Assembly (NCBI RefSeq): GCF_036663835.1
Contig: NZ_JAXOJT010000001.1
Location: 1,178,001 to 1,242,000, forward strand
Direction of reading: 5' to 3'
Source: Sphingomonas sp. LT1P40
GTDB taxonomy: Bacteria > Pseudomonadota > Alphaproteobacteria > Sphingomonadales > Sphingomonadaceae
Length of the DNA: 64,000 nt
Notes under the pieces: model-generated
Database searches by the model: none
What the model was told of the DNA's origin: nothing
The model's input: only the letters and a program-made list of their open reading frames with translations
Shown here: positions 8,794 through 17,740 of the stretch, piece after piece
Numbering within the stretch: the first letter of the stretch is position 1
Layout of the letters: the number at the start of each line of letters is the position of its first letter
Position numbers and translations under genes: made by a program

Positions 8794-9864
8794 ATGGCCA
8801 AGACTCGCTCAGTTCGCGGCGCCACCAACAACACCGACAGCACGCGCTTCAATGTACCGCAGCGCGAAGCCGATGGCGATTGGCTGGACGAGCGCGAAAC
8901 AATTGACGGCGACCTGCCTCCATTGCGCACCACCGTCACGGTCGAAAAACCCCGCACGATCCTGACCCGCAACCAGTCCCCGGACATCGCCTTCGACCGC
9001 TCGGTAAATCCTTATCGCGGGTGCGAGCATGGCTGCATCTACTGCTTTGCCCGGCCCAGCCACGCCTATCTCGACCTCTCCCCCGGCCTCGATTTCGAGA
9101 CGCGCCTGTTCGCCAAGCGCGACGCCCCGGTCCTTCTGCGCCAAGCCCTCTCAAAACGCGGCTATAGCTGCCAGCCGATTGCGTTCGGTACCAACACCGA
9201 CCCCTATCAACCGATCGAACGCGAATGGCGGATCACGCGCGGCTGTATCGAGGTGCTGGCCGCGTGCGACCACCCGATCACAATCACCACCAAGTCCGAC
9301 CGCGTCACCCGCGACATCGATCTGCTTGGGCCCATGGCGGCGAAGGGCCTTGCCGCCGTGATGATCTCGGTCACCTCGCTCGACCCGAAAATCGCCATGA
9401 CCGTCGAGCCCCGCGCGCCGCATCCCGAACGCCGCCTTGCCGCCGTCGCCAAATTGCGCGCGGCGGGCATCCCGACCTATGTCTCGCTCTCCCCCGTCAT
9501 CCCCGCGATCACCGATCACGAGCTGGAACACATCATGCAACGCGCGGCGGAGGCAGGGGCTATGGGCGCATTCTTCCTGCCTGTCCGATTGCCTCACGAG
9601 GTTGCGCCGCTGTTCCGCGCCTGGCTCGACACCCACTTCCCCGATCGCGCGGCAAAGGTGATGGCGACGATCCAGTCGATCCGTGGCGGCCGGGACAATG
9701 ATCCCAACTTCCACACGCGCTTTCGCGGACAGGGACCCTGGGCGGACCTGCTTCACACGCGCTTCAAGATCGCGGCGAAGCGTTACGGCCTCGACAGCGC
9801 CTATATTCCACTGCGCCGCGATCTGTTCCGCCCGCCTGCCGGGCCGCAGGGCGAGTTGTTTTAG
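8794..9864 (+). CDS. PA0069-type radical SAM protein (spore photoproduct lyase-like)
   Basis: A 356-residue radical SAM enzyme homologue. The CxxxCxYC cluster motif is seen as CEHGCIYCFARP at about residues 80-91, preceded by NPYRG as usual in the Rv2578c/PA0069 group. TIK-barrel segments such as AFGTNTDPYQPIER and TYVSLSPVIPAI follow. The enzyme should bind a [4Fe-4S] cluster and cleave S-adenosylmethionine; the substrate of this family is unknown, and the relation to spore photoproduct lyase suggests nucleic acid. Start MAKTRSVRG at 8794 rather than a longer frame from 8740. It is divergent from marR and its stop overlaps the convergent AAA+ gene by four bases. Confidence 0.9.
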   Translation: MAKTRSVRGATNNTDSTRFNVPQREADGDWLDERETIDGDLPPLRTTVTVEKPRTILTRNQSPDIAFDRSVNPYRGCEHGCIYCFARPSHAYLDLSPGLDFETRLFAKRDAPVLLRQALSKRGYSCQPIAFGTNTDPYQPIEREWRITRGCIEVLAACDHPITITTKSDRVTRDIDLLGPMAAKGLAAVMISVTSLDPKIAMTVEPRAPHPERRLAAVAKLRAAGIPTYVSLSPVIPAITDHELEHIMQRAAEAGAMGAFFLPVRLPHEVAPLFRAWLDTHFPDRAAKVMATIQSIRGGRDNDPNFHTRFRGQGPWADLLHTRFKIAAKRYGLDSAYIPLRRDLFRPPAGPQGELF

Positions 9865-11813
9865 AACCCGATCCGCCCACCCCCGCACGGCTTCGCCGCG
9901 ACCTCGTCCCGCAGCCGCTCAACGATCCACGCGGCATCACCCCCGCTAAAGCGCAGCTGCCGCTTTACCACCGCGAAATCCCCCGGCGTCAGCCCGGCAA
10001 TTTCCGCCAGCCCCGCCGGTGCCGTCATGCCAAAGAACCGCTCGAACGCCCGCACCGCCCGCGTCGGCGACAGCGCGCCAAGGTCGAGCTTGAACACGAA
10101 CCGCCGCAACGCCGCCGGATCGAGTCGCCCGGCATGATTGGTCGCGGCCACGAACGGCAACGGATGCCGATCGAGCCAGGTCAGCAATTCGTTCACCTGC
10201 GTCACTTCCCAGCTCGCCTTCGCGGTGCTGCGATCGAACAGGATCGAATCCGCCTCGTCGAACAACAGCACGCCCTCGCGCCGCTCCGCCTCACGAAAGG
10301 CGTCGGCGATATTCTCCTCGGTCCCGCCCACCCATTTAGACAACAGGTCGGACGCGCGCTTGACGATCAGCGGCCGGTCGAGCGTGCGCGCCAGATGCCC
10401 CGCCAGCCCGGTTTTGCCAGTCCCCGGCGGTCCGGTCAGCAACAGCGAAACGTCCGCCGCCGCCCCCGACGCGGTGATCGCGGCGAACAGCGCCGGAATA
10501 TCGCGGTCGGCCTCGAACAGGTCGAGATCGATTGGGTCTTCCTGCGCCCGCACTGGCTCTCCGCGACGCAGCGCCCCGACCAGCGACGCCGCCACCCGTG
10601 CGACATCCTCGCCGCCTTCGCCCAACCGTCCCGCGCGCGCCGCCACCCGCATGACACTCGCCGTCTCCGACGCGACACCCGCAAGCGAGCGCACCGATTC
10701 CGGGATCGCGACACCCTCTTCGCCCGCAATCCGGTCGATCATCGCCGCCGCCGCCCGCGCCGACGGCGGGTCGAGCCGCAATACGAAGCTCATTCGCCGC
10801 AGGATCGCCGGATCGATATTGCCGACCGCATTGGTGGTCCAGATCACCGGCACGGGGTTGGTTTCGATCATGCGGTTGACCCACAATTTCGACCCCTGCC
10901 GCCCTTTCATCCAGTCGCCGTCGGACGGTCCGGCATCGCCGATCATGTCTTCCATCTCGTCAAACAACAGCGCCGCCTGGCCACGCGTGGCCAGCATCCG
11001 TTGCGCCAGCCGCAGTGCGGTCACGCGATCCCAGCGGGTCGGTTCGTCGCCATCCTCATCCGCCTCGCCGACGCTGTAGAGCGCCGCAGCCGCATCGCCC
11101 GCCAGCGTCCGCGCAAGCTCGGTCTTGCCGGTTCCGGGCGGCCCGTGAATCAGGATATTGACCCCTTCCGCCCGCCCCGCGACAGCGCCGCGCAGCAATC
11201 GGACGAGGAATCCCAGATCGTCCTGCTGCCCGCCGAAATCGCCCAGCGCGATCCGCGCCTGCTGACGCGGACCGACCACGATCTCCAGCAATTCGTCGCC
11301 CGAACTGCCAGGGCGATCGAGCAACCGCTCCAGCGTCCAGCCGATCTCGATCTCGACACCGCCGCCGCGCCGGTCGTGCAGCCGGACCAGGCCCAGCCGC
11401 ACCGGCTGGCACCGCCGAATCGCATGCGGATCGACGCCCGCAATCTCCGCCAGCATCGCCGCCAGATCGCGCTCCTGATCGAGCAACAGCCGCGACAGGC
11501 CGCGCGCGCGCGGACAACGCTCCATCGCGACCGCCGCTATCAGCACGCGCGCGTCCACTTTGCCCAGGCACAGTGCCTCGGCCAGCCGCGCCGTAACCTC
11601 AAGCGGGCGCGACTCCACATCTGCCCGCTCATCGACGACCGCCATCGCGGCGCGCAGCTCGCGCCAGTTCAGCCGCTCGGCACGCTTGCCCAGCAGCCAT
11701 TTCGCATTTGGCCGCGCCCAACCGAGCACGGCCTTCGCCAATGGCGAGGTGCCGGGCGTGTCCCGGCCGATCCGCAGCAATATCGCGCGGACCACATCAT
11801 GTTCGTCCAACAT
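9861..11813 (-). CDS. Tandem AAA+ ATPase with N-terminal helical domain
   Basis: A 650-residue cytoplasmic ATPase with two AAA+ modules. Module 1 has Walker A HGPPGTGKT (about 223-231), Walker B LLFDEMED (about 283-290) and an IWTTNAVGNIDPAILRRMSF sensor/arginine segment. Module 2 has Walker A TGPPGTGKT (about 460-468), Walker B LLFDEADS (about 517-524) and sensor segment FVAATNHAGRLDPAALRR. The first 200 residues are helical with no recognised domain. The arrangement recalls CDC48/VAT-type unfoldases or protein-remodelling ATPases, but it is shorter and lacks their N-domain. The ATG at 11813 is preferred (AGGG six bases upstream); ATGs at 11819 and 11849 are alternatives. No operon partner is adjacent on this strand, so the client is unknown. 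Confidence 0.85.
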   Translation of the reverse strand: MLDEHDVVRAILLRIGRDTPGTSPLAKAVLGWARPNAKWLLGKRAERLNWRELRAAMAVVDERADVESRPLEVTARLAEALCLGKVDARVLIAAVAMERCPRARGLSRLLLDQERDLAAMLAEIAGVDPHAIRRCQPVRLGLVRLHDRRGGGVEIEIGWTLERLLDRPGSSGDELLEIVVGPRQQARIALGDFGGQQDDLGFLVRLLRGAVAGRAEGVNILIHGPPGTGKTELARTLAGDAAAALYSVGEADEDGDEPTRWDRVTALRLAQRMLATRGQAALLFDEMEDMIGDAGPSDGDWMKGRQGSKLWVNRMIETNPVPVIWTTNAVGNIDPAILRRMSFVLRLDPPSARAAAAMIDRIAGEEGVAIPESVRSLAGVASETASVMRVAARAGRLGEGGEDVARVAASLVGALRRGEPVRAQEDPIDLDLFEADRDIPALFAAITASGAAADVSLLLTGPPGTGKTGLAGHLARTLDRPLIVKRASDLLSKWVGGTEENIADAFREAERREGVLLFDEADSILFDRSTAKASWEVTQVNELLTWLDRHPLPFVAATNHAGRLDPAALRRFVFKLDLGALSPTRAVRAFERFFGMTAPAGLAEIAGLTPGDFAVVKRQLRFSGGDAAWIVERLRDEVAAKPCGGGRIGF

Positions 11814-12002
11814 ACCCATCCCTGCCCGCCGGACGGCACGCAGATGCATGCAGTGGTGCGGGACTTGTCCAATTTGTTCTGGGATTTTCGCGGAGGTGCC
11901 TTCACCCGCCGCAGCGCTTGGGCAGGCGCTTTACGGAAGGGTGCTGACGGTCCCGGGGTTCATCCCCAACAGGAAATAACGGTCCAGCAATTCACGTCTC
12001 CA
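11814..12002. other. Intergenic region between divergent AAA+ and LuxR genes
   Basis: About 190 bases separate the AAA+ start from the first plausible codon of the LuxR-type gene. No tRNA, terminator hairpin or clear repeat was found. The promoters of both divergent genes should lie here, but I could not assign boxes with confidence. Confidence 0.4.
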
Positions 12003-12551
12003 ATGGCTCCGGGCTTGGCCGCGAGCGGCTGGCCGATTAGCCGAATCGTTCCGCTTGCGCAAGACCGGCACATTGCGAACCCATCCAGCATCGGCGATGA
12101 CAGAATAAAGCGGAACACTGCGACACGATCAACCTTCTGGTGGCGGCAGGTCGCGGTCTATGGTGTCCTGCTCGCGCTCGGCACGGCGCTGTTGCAATTG
12201 CTCGACTATCGCTGGCTGGCGCGGGCGCATTCGACCGAACTCTACCTGCTGATCGTCGCCGGAGCGTTTCTCGCGCTTGGATTGGTCATCGGCGCGCGGG
12301 TGCTGGGATCGTCTCCCCTCGCCCGGTCTGCGCGTAATCCCGCCGCTCAAGCCACGCTCGGCATCAGTGAGCGTGAGATGGCCGTGCTCCGCGAGATCGC
12401 CGCGGGCCACAGCAACAAGCAGATCGCCCGCAACCTCGGCATCTCGCCCAACACCGTCAAAACCCATATCGCCCGGCTGTTCGAGAAACTGGGCGCCAGC
12501 CGTCGCACCGACGCGCTCGCCCGTGCCCGCGAGCTTGGTCTGATCGGGTGA
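12003..12551 (+). CDS. Membrane-anchored LuxR-type (HTH) transcriptional regulator
   Basis: A protein of up to 182 residues with two transmembrane segments (VAVYGVLLALGTALLQLL and LYLLIVAGAFLALGLVIGA) followed by a C-terminal LuxR/GerE helix-turn-helix, ISEREMAVLREIAAGHSNKQ then ISPNTVKTHIARLFEKL. There is no receiver or autoinducer domain, so the sensing part must be the membrane segments or a partner. The start is uncertain. The ATG at 12003 is the only in-frame one but lacks a ribosome site, and the conserved part begins only near codon 40. The next gene, 84 bases downstream, is a DUF4199 membrane protein, a pairing that suggests a shared function. Confidence 0.8.
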   Translation: MAPGLAASGWPISRIVPLAQDRHIANPSSIGDDRIKRNTATRSTFWWRQVAVYGVLLALGTALLQLLDYRWLARAHSTELYLLIVAGAFLALGLVIGARVLGSSPLARSARNPAAQATLGISEREMAVLREIAAGHSNKQIARNLGISPNTVKTHIARLFEKLGASRRTDALARARELGLIG

Positions 12552-12635
12552 TTTTCCAGAAATCACCTTTTTGGGCGATTGCCGACCTTCGATCCCACCG
12601 CTCTGTTCACCGCATCGATCAACAGGGGAAATCGC

Positions 12636-13232
12636 ATGCTTAGAACCATTTTGACCTACGGCCTGATTGCAGGCGTCGTCGTCGGCACGCCGCTGTTCCT
12701 GATGGGCACGCTGATGGCCGACAACCCGCCGACGGGCGCGATCGGCATGGCGATTGGCTATCTGACGATGCTGATCGCGCTCAGCGCCGTGTTCGTCGGG
12801 GTGAAAAGGTGGCGGGATCACGAACTGGGCGGGGTAATCCGCTTCCTGCCCGCCTTCGGACTTGGCCTAGCCATCTCGGTCGTCGCGGGCTTGGTCTATG
12901 TGCTGGTGTGGGAGGGTGTTCTCGCGGTCAATAGTGGCAACTTCATCGCCGACATGAGCGCACGGATGATCGAGGAGCGCCGCGTCGCCGGGGCCAGCGC
13001 TGCCGACCTCGCCGCGCTTCAGGCGCAGATGGCGAGCATGCAGACGCTCTACGCCAACCCGTTCGCCCGCCTCGCCATTACTTTCAGCGAGATTTTTCCG
13101 GTTGGTCTGCTGGTCTCGCTGCTCTCCGCAGCGCTCCTTCGCAACCCGCGCTTTCTGCGGCTCCCGATCAACGCTGACGACACTTCATCAGAGGCTGAAT
13201 CCGTGTCCCGAACGCCTCCACCCCCTCGATGA
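12636..13232 (+). CDS. DUF4199 family membrane protein
   Basis: A 198-residue inner-membrane protein with four hydrophobic segments ([59 protein letters not shown] and [20 protein letters not shown]). Between segments 3 and 4 is a charged loop with a KR-poor, Ala/Gln-rich helix (about 100-140). This layout matches DUF4199, whose function is unknown. Start at 12636, with AGGGGA upstream; a longer frame from 12579 lacks one. It follows the membrane-anchored LuxR regulator and could be its signal partner. Its last 65 bases overlap the convergent rutA gene, so the short C-terminal tail may be dispensable. Confidence 0.8.
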   Translation: MLRTILTYGLIAGVVVGTPLFLMGTLMADNPPTGAIGMAIGYLTMLIALSAVFVGVKRWRDHELGGVIRFLPAFGLGLAISVVAGLVYVLVWEGVLAVNSGNFIADMSARMIEERRVAGASAADLAALQAQMASMQTLYANPFARLAITFSEIFPVGLLVSLLSAALLRNPRFLRLPINADDTSSEAESVSRTPPPPR

Positions 13233-14229
13233 AGTCGTCGAACGTCAACAACACGCCGCCCGTGTTCGGCACCTCCGACATCTCGTCCAGCATCCGCGCA
13301 ACGCTCTCATAGCTGCCGACCAGCGTCCCCATATTGATGTTCACCGCCCCCTCCGGCGCGGCGAGCTGGCGGACATTGGTGGTGGCATTATGCTTGTCCG
13401 CCGCGCCCTGATCTTTGAGCCACGCGATCGCGTCGATATCGACGCCATCATTATACGATTTCCACTTCGCCATCGCCGCTTCGTCGGTCTCGTCGGCGAT
13501 AATCATGACCAGCACGAAAACCTTCACGTCGCGGCCCGTCTTGGCGGTCGCCTCGGCCAGCCGTTCGTTGTTGAAGGCGAACGCGGTCGGCGTATTCACG
13601 CCCTTGCCCAGGCAAAAGGCATAGTCGGCCCATTTTGCGGAGAAGGCGAGCCCCTCGTCCGACGATCCCGCACAGATGATCTTCATGTCGCCTCCGGGCT
13701 TCGGACGGACGAGGCAATCGTCCATCTCGTAATAATCGCCCTTGAAGTCGCTTCGCCCGGTTTCCCACAGTTCACGCAAGATGCCCGCATATTCGTCCAG
13801 CATCTTGTAACGATTCCGGAAATGCTCGTCGCCGGGCCACAATCCCATCTGGCTATATTCGGGCCGCTGCCATCCCGTGATGAGGTTCAGCCCGAAGCGG
13901 CCATGACTGATCGAATCGATCGTATTGCACATTCGCGCGGCAAAGGCGGGCGGAATGACCAGCGTGGGACAGGTGGCATAGATCTTGATCTTCTCGGTCA
14001 CCGCGGCCAGCCCCGCCATCAGCGTGAAGCTTTCCAGCCCGTACTCCCAGAACTCGGTCTTGCCCCCGAAACCGCGCAGCTTGATCATCGACAACAGGAA
14101 ATCGAGGCCGTGCTTTTCGGCACTCTGGGCGATCTGTTTATTGAGATCGAACGACGGCATGTACTGCGGCGCGTTCTCGCTGATGAGCCAGCCATTGTTG
14201 TTGATGGGGACAAAAACGCCGACTTCCAT
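13168..14229 (-). CDS. rutA: Pyrimidine monooxygenase RutA
   Basis: Flavin-dependent LLM-class monooxygenase of 353 residues that opens the uracil ring to ureidoacrylate peracid, the first step of the Rut pathway. It needs reduced FMN from a flavin reductase such as RutF. Characteristic stretches are [20 protein letters not shown] at the N-terminus, [17 protein letters not shown] and [13 protein letters not shown] near the end. Length is normal. A GAGGAG ribosome site precedes the ATG. It lies 4 bases after rutD and is the last gene of the minus-strand rut cluster. rutF, rutE and rutG are not in the window. Confidence 0.95.
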   Translation of the reverse strand: MEVGVFVPINNNGWLISENAPQYMPSFDLNKQIAQSAEKHGLDFLLSMIKLRGFGGKTEFWEYGLESFTLMAGLAAVTEKIKIYATCPTLVIPPAFAARMCNTIDSISHGRFGLNLITGWQRPEYSQMGLWPGDEHFRNRYKMLDEYAGILRELWETGRSDFKGDYYEMDDCLVRPKPGGDMKIICAGSSDEGLAFSAKWADYAFCLGKGVNTPTAFAFNNERLAEATAKTGRDVKVFVLVMIIADETDEAAMAKWKSYNDGVDIDAIAWLKDQGAADKHNATTNVRQLAAPEGAVNINMGTLVGSYESVARMLDEMSEVPNTGGVLLTFDDFIEGVEAFGTRIQPLMKCRQR

Positions 14230-14233
14230 GGCC

Positions 14234-15019
14234 TTAGCTCCTCAGAAATTCGAGAATGATGCGGTTGAACAGCGCGGGATCGGTAACGTTACAGGCATGA
14301 CCGCCCCGCGGCATATTTTCGAGCGAGCACGAACCCAGTTCGTGGTGCAACCGGCCACCCGCCGACGCCGGGACCAGCATGTCATCGGCGGCGACCAGCA
14401 CCAGTACACGGTCCCCCAACTCGGAAAGTTTCCCCCGCGCGTCGAATCCGGCGAGTGCGGCAATCCGCTTCTCCATCGTTTCGCGGCCCGGAAACGCCGC
14501 GATCTGGTGAGGCAGTTCGGCATCGAGTTCGGCGCTGTTCGCGCTGATCCAGTCGGCGGGATAGAGAAAGATCGGCTGTGCGCGCAGAAAAGCCTCCACA
14601 CCCGAATGCCGCAACAGGTTCAACCGCGCCTCGAAACAGCGCAGAAAATGCGGGTCCGCGCTCGCCCACCCATTGACCACCACGAGCTTGTCGAGCCGTT
14701 CCGGAGCCTTGATTCCCAGCGCCAGCCCCGCGACGCCACCTGCGGCATGTCCGACGATGCCGGCGCGATCCCAGCCCAGCGCATCCATCAGGCCAAGCAT
14801 ATCGTCTGCGAGGTCGTCGACGGTGACCGCATCCGGCAACGCCCGGTCGCTGCGCCCGGTCCCGCGATGATCGTACGCCAGCACGCAATGCCCAGCGGCC
14901 AGCGCTTCCAGATTGAGCTGCCAATAGCTCGCCGACCCACCCAGCCCCGACGACAGAATCAGGGGCGGCCCGTCCGACGGACCATGAAGCTCAAAATAGA
15001 TTCCCGCCGCATGCGGCAA
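14234..15019 (-). CDS. rutD: Putative aminoacrylate hydrolase RutD
   Basis: An alpha/beta-hydrolase of 261 residues assigned to aminoacrylate hydrolysis to malonic semialdehyde and ammonia in uracil breakdown. It carries [25 protein letters not shown], the GHAAGG region in place of a classic GxSxG nucleophile elbow, [10 protein letters not shown] and the family tail [14 protein letters not shown], which closely resembles E. coli RutD. The likely start is TTG at 15019, with GGGGGGAGA about 8 bases upstream. It directly precedes rutA. The alanine at the nucleophile position is also known from other RutD proteins. Confidence 0.93.
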   Translation of the reverse strand: MPHAAGIYFELHGPSDGPPLILSSGLGGSASYWQLNLEALAAGHCVLAYDHRGTGRSDRALPDAVTVDDLADDMLGLMDALGWDRAGIVGHAAGGVAGLALGIKAPERLDKLVVVNGWASADPHFLRCFEARLNLLRHSGVEAFLRAQPIFLYPADWISANSAELDAELPHQIAAFPGRETMEKRIAALAGFDARGKLSELGDRVLVLVAADDMLVPASAGGRLHHELGSCSLENMPRGGHACNVTDPALFNRIILEFLRS

Positions 15020-15097
15020 AACGCGATCTCCCCCCAGCGAGAGGCGAGCATAAGAGAGCGTACGTTGTTGTCCAGTTGCACCCGGTTATCATGGGGC

Positions 15098-15313
15098 ATG
15101 AGCAATCAAGTGCATGCAGCGATCGAGGCTCTGCTCGACGCCATCGAAGCGGACAATAAAGACCGCATCGAATATGAACCCGCAGTCACGCGCGCGGCGA
15201 CGCGTGACGTGCTAGGTGCGATCGCATGGCTCTATGGTGCGCGAAACGGATCGGCGGCGAGCATCTACGCCGCCGATTCGCTTCAGAACGCGACCAAGGC
15301 GATCACATGGTAG
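15098..15313 (+). CDS. Hypothetical 71-residue protein inside the rut cluster, opposite strand
   Basis: A small plus-strand gene in the gap between rutC and rutD, both on the minus strand. The product MSNQVHAAIEALLDAIEADN and onward is mildly acidic and helix-forming, with TRAATRDVLGAIAWLYGARN in the middle; it has no signal peptide or membrane span. GGGG lies just before the ATG and its stop abuts the stop of rutC. I do not recognise a family. If the rut genes are one transcript, this gene is antisense within it. Otherwise rutD-rutA need their own promoter. Confidence 0.6.
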   Translation: MSNQVHAAIEALLDAIEADNKDRIEYEPAVTRAATRDVLGAIAWLYGARNGSAASIYAADSLQNATKAITW

Positions 15314-15697
15314 TCAGCCGATATGCGCGATCGATGCAATCTCGATCAGGCAATCGGCCTTGACCAGATCGGTCTTGATGCAAAACCGCGCAGGTTTCGC
15401 GCCGGGGAAATACTCGGCATAGACGATGTTGAACGCGGCATAATCGGCATAGTCCTTCAGGAAGATATGGTTCATCGCCACATCCTCCAGCGTCGCCCCG
15501 CCCGCCTCCAGCGTCGTCTTGATCACCTCCAGCACGTGCCGCGTCTGGGCCGCCGCGTCACCGACATGCAGCACCACCCCGCCTTCGCCCAGCGCGAGCA
15601 CGCCGGACACGTAAACGGTGTTACCCGCCTTGGATCCTGCCGAATAGGGCGCGATCGGCGTCGGGAATTGCGGCGGGTTGATCGGCTCGAAGGGCAT
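15314..15697 (-). CDS. rutC: RidA-family aminoacrylate deaminase RutC
   Basis: A 127-residue YjgF/YER057c/UK114 (Rid) protein, expected to be trimeric. In the Rut pathway it deals with aminoacrylate intermediates (described as peracid reductase or deaminase). Seen: PIAPYSAGSKAGNTVYVSG, a GGATLEDVAMNHIFLKDY segment and GAKPARFCIKTDLVKADCLI near the C-terminus. The conserved Arg before the F-C segment fits the Rid active site. AGGAG precedes the ATG, and the gene starts 3 bases after rutB. The gene order rutB-rutC is the same as in E. coli. Confidence 0.93.
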   Translation of the reverse strand: MPFEPINPPQFPTPIAPYSAGSKAGNTVYVSGVLALGEGGVVLHVGDAAAQTRHVLEVIKTTLEAGGATLEDVAMNHIFLKDYADYAAFNIVYAEYFPGAKPARFCIKTDLVKADCLIEIASIAHIG

Positions 15698-15700
15698 TAT

Positions 15701-16432
15701 TTACTCCTGTGGACGCTGGCCGAAACTGCCGCAGAAATCGGCAGTCGTCGAAACCCAGCCAAAGAATTTCTCGATATTATAGACGCTCGCCGCCTGCATT
15801 TCTGGCGGCCCCAGATGGTGCGTCGCATCCTCCAGCATCACCCCGAAATATTCCAGGTGAAATCCGTCGCGCAGCGTGCTCTCGACACAGACATTGGTGG
15901 CGATGCCGACGAATATGATCGTCCGAATGCCGCGCGATCGCAGCACGCTGTCCAGTTGCGAGTTGAAGAAGGCGGAATAGCGCGTCTTGCCGATGACGAT
16001 GTCCTGCGGCTGCGGTTTCAGCGCATCGACCAGATCATAATCCCACCCGCCGCGCGCGAGCAACTTACCCGCCAGATCCGGCCGCTTGCGCATCGTCTTC
16101 AGCGCGTTGGACTTGTGCCAGTTCGGCGACCCCGGCCCGCCTGCCTCGACATAATCGGCGTCCCAGCCATTTTGCAGATACACGACCTGCACGCCCGCGC
16201 CGCGCGCCGTATCCAGCACCTGCGCGATCTTGCCGATCACCCCCGCCGCGCCCGAAATGTCGAACCCCGCCTGATCCACATAACCGCCGGACGAGGCATA
16301 GGCATTCTGCATATCGATGACGACGACGGCCGTTTCGGCAGGATCGATCCGCAACGCCTCGGGCCGCGCGCTCAGCGTCACCCCCGGTCCATTCGTCGCC
16401 GCACCGATATTCAGGGGTTCGCGTTGCTCCAT
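15701..16432 (-). CDS. rutB: Ureidoacrylate amidohydrolase RutB
   Basis: Isochorismatase-fold cysteine hydrolase of 243 residues that splits ureidoacrylate (peracid) into carbamate and aminoacrylate. The Asp-Lys-Cys triad is visible as [20 protein letters not shown] and [15 protein letters not shown]. It is the promoter-proximal gene of the minus-strand rut group, followed after 3 bases by rutC. The divergent gene on the other side is a diguanylate cyclase 108 bases away. A RutR regulator gene was not found in the window. Confidence 0.94.
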   Translation of the reverse strand: MEQREPLNIGAATNGPGVTLSARPEALRIDPAETAVVVIDMQNAYASSGGYVDQAGFDISGAAGVIGKIAQVLDTARGAGVQVVYLQNGWDADYVEAGGPGSPNWHKSNALKTMRKRPDLAGKLLARGGWDYDLVDALKPQPQDIVIGKTRYSAFFNSQLDSVLRSRGIRTIIFVGIATNVCVESTLRDGFHLEYFGVMLEDATHHLGPPEMQAASVYNIEKFFGWVSTTADFCGSFGQRPQE

Positions 16433-16540
16433 GCCCGCGAAGGTGAACCATTCACCGCATCCAGCGCAAGTGCCGCAAGCCTCTGTTTACCAGTCGGGCT
16501 TATATCAGCGCTTTGGGGGCGACCGGCTCAAAGGACGCTC

Positions 16541-17740
16541 ATGGACATCACGACCCACTTCGATAACGATCATCGCAGCAGCCGCAGCCGCCATATCTGG
16601 GGCTTTGGCGCGCTGATCGCCGCAGTGCTTCTGCTCGCGGCGATGACCGCGAACGCGATCTGGACCGCCAACGCCCGCAAATCGGCACAGCGATGGCAAA
16701 TGCACACGCTGGAAGTACTGCTGACCGCCGAACAGGTGCGTTCGGCGACCAACAAGGCGTTGCGCGGCGAGCGCGGCTATCTGTTGACCAATGACGAACG
16801 GTTCCTGGAGCCGTTGCGGCAGGGCCGCGTCGAGGCGCCCCGCGCCGCCGCGAAATTGCGCGCACTGACCGCCGACAACCCACTTCAGCAGCGCGACGTT
16901 GCCCGGCTGACGCAGCAACTCCCGCCCTATCTGCGACTGCTCGAACGCGCCACCGCTCTGGCGCGACAAGGGCGGCAGAGCGACGCAATTGCCATCGTAA
17001 GATCGGGGACCGGACGGCGCGAGATCGAAGCGATCCTTGCCATCCTCAACCGCATCGAGGCCGAGGAGCGCCGTCTGCTCGACGTACGCACCGCCGCCAA
17101 TGACCGCTCGGCCTGGGCCAGCGAGCTTGCCGATTATGCGCTGGCGACGCTGGCATTGCTGTTCCTGCTGGGTGTGGGCGCCGCCGGATATGGCGCGTCG
17201 AAGGCACGCATGCGGACGATTTTGGCCGAGGCTGCCCTGCGCCGTGCTGCGACGATAGACGATCTGACCGGCCTCCTCAATCGGCGCGCTTTTCTCGCCG
17301 CGCTTGATGTCGAGATTGCCCGTGCGACGCGCAGCGGCGGATCGATGGCGGTGGCGTTGATCGACCTGGACCATTTCAAGCGGATCAACGACCGCTTCGG
17401 CCATCAGGGCGGCGACGAAACGCTCCGGAAATTCGCCGAAATCGCGACTCAGACCATGCGCAACACCGACGCGATGGGGCGGATCGGGGGCGAGGAATTC
17501 GCGCTGCTGATGCCCGATACCGACCAAATCCAGTCGGGGATCGCCGGTGAACGCCTACGTGAAGCGATCGCCCGCCGCCATTTCATCCTGCCGAGCGGCG
17601 GCATTGCCCCGGTTACGATCAGCGTTGGCGTCGCGCACTTCAAACCGGGCGAAACCGCCGAACAGTTGCTTCAGCGCGCGGACGAGGCGTTGTACGAAGC
17701 CAAGGACAGCGGTCGCAATATGACCCGGCTTGCCGCTTAA
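16541..17740 (+). CDS. Membrane-bound diguanylate cyclase with CHASE3-like sensor
   Basis: A 399-residue protein that should make cyclic di-GMP. It has an N-terminal transmembrane helix (FGALIAAVLLLAAMTANAIW), then a periplasmic helical sensor typical of CHASE3 (KALRGERGYLLTNDERFLEP), a second transmembrane helix (LATLALLFLLGVGAAGYGA) and a C-terminal GGDEF domain. The domain starts at DDLTGLLNRRAF and has its active-site loop GGEEF at about residues 316-320. No RxxD product-inhibition site was noted four to five residues before the loop. No EAL domain is present. AAGGA lies upstream of the ATG. The stop overlaps the convergent acyl-CoA ligase by four bases. Confidence 0.92.
   Translation: MDITTHFDNDHRSSRSRHIWGFGALIAAVLLLAAMTANAIWTANARKSAQRWQMHTLEVLLTAEQVRSATNKALRGERGYLLTNDERFLEPLRQGRVEAPRAAAKLRALTADNPLQQRDVARLTQQLPPYLRLLERATALARQGRQSDAIAIVRSGTGRREIEAILAILNRIEAEERRLLDVRTAANDRSAWASELADYALATLALLFLLGVGAAGYGASKARMRTILAEAALRRAATIDDLTGLLNRRAFLAALDVEIARATRSGGSMAVALIDLDHFKRINDRFGHQGGDETLRKFAEIATQTMRNTDAMGRIGGEEFALLMPDTDQIQSGIAGERLREAIARRHFILPSGGIAPVTISVGVAHFKPGETAEQLLQRADEALYEAKDSGRNMTRLAA

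Noticed and set aside
10134..12551. 805-codon plus-strand frame running through the AAA+ gene
   Set aside because: Its first 620 codons are the antisense of the AAA+ ATPase and are Arg/Gln-rich without motifs; only the last part is the LuxR-type gene.
15323..16540. N-terminal extension of the diguanylate cyclase frame over rutC and rutB
   Set aside because: The extension is antisense to rut genes. The ATG at 16541 has a ribosome site and begins right before the first membrane helix.
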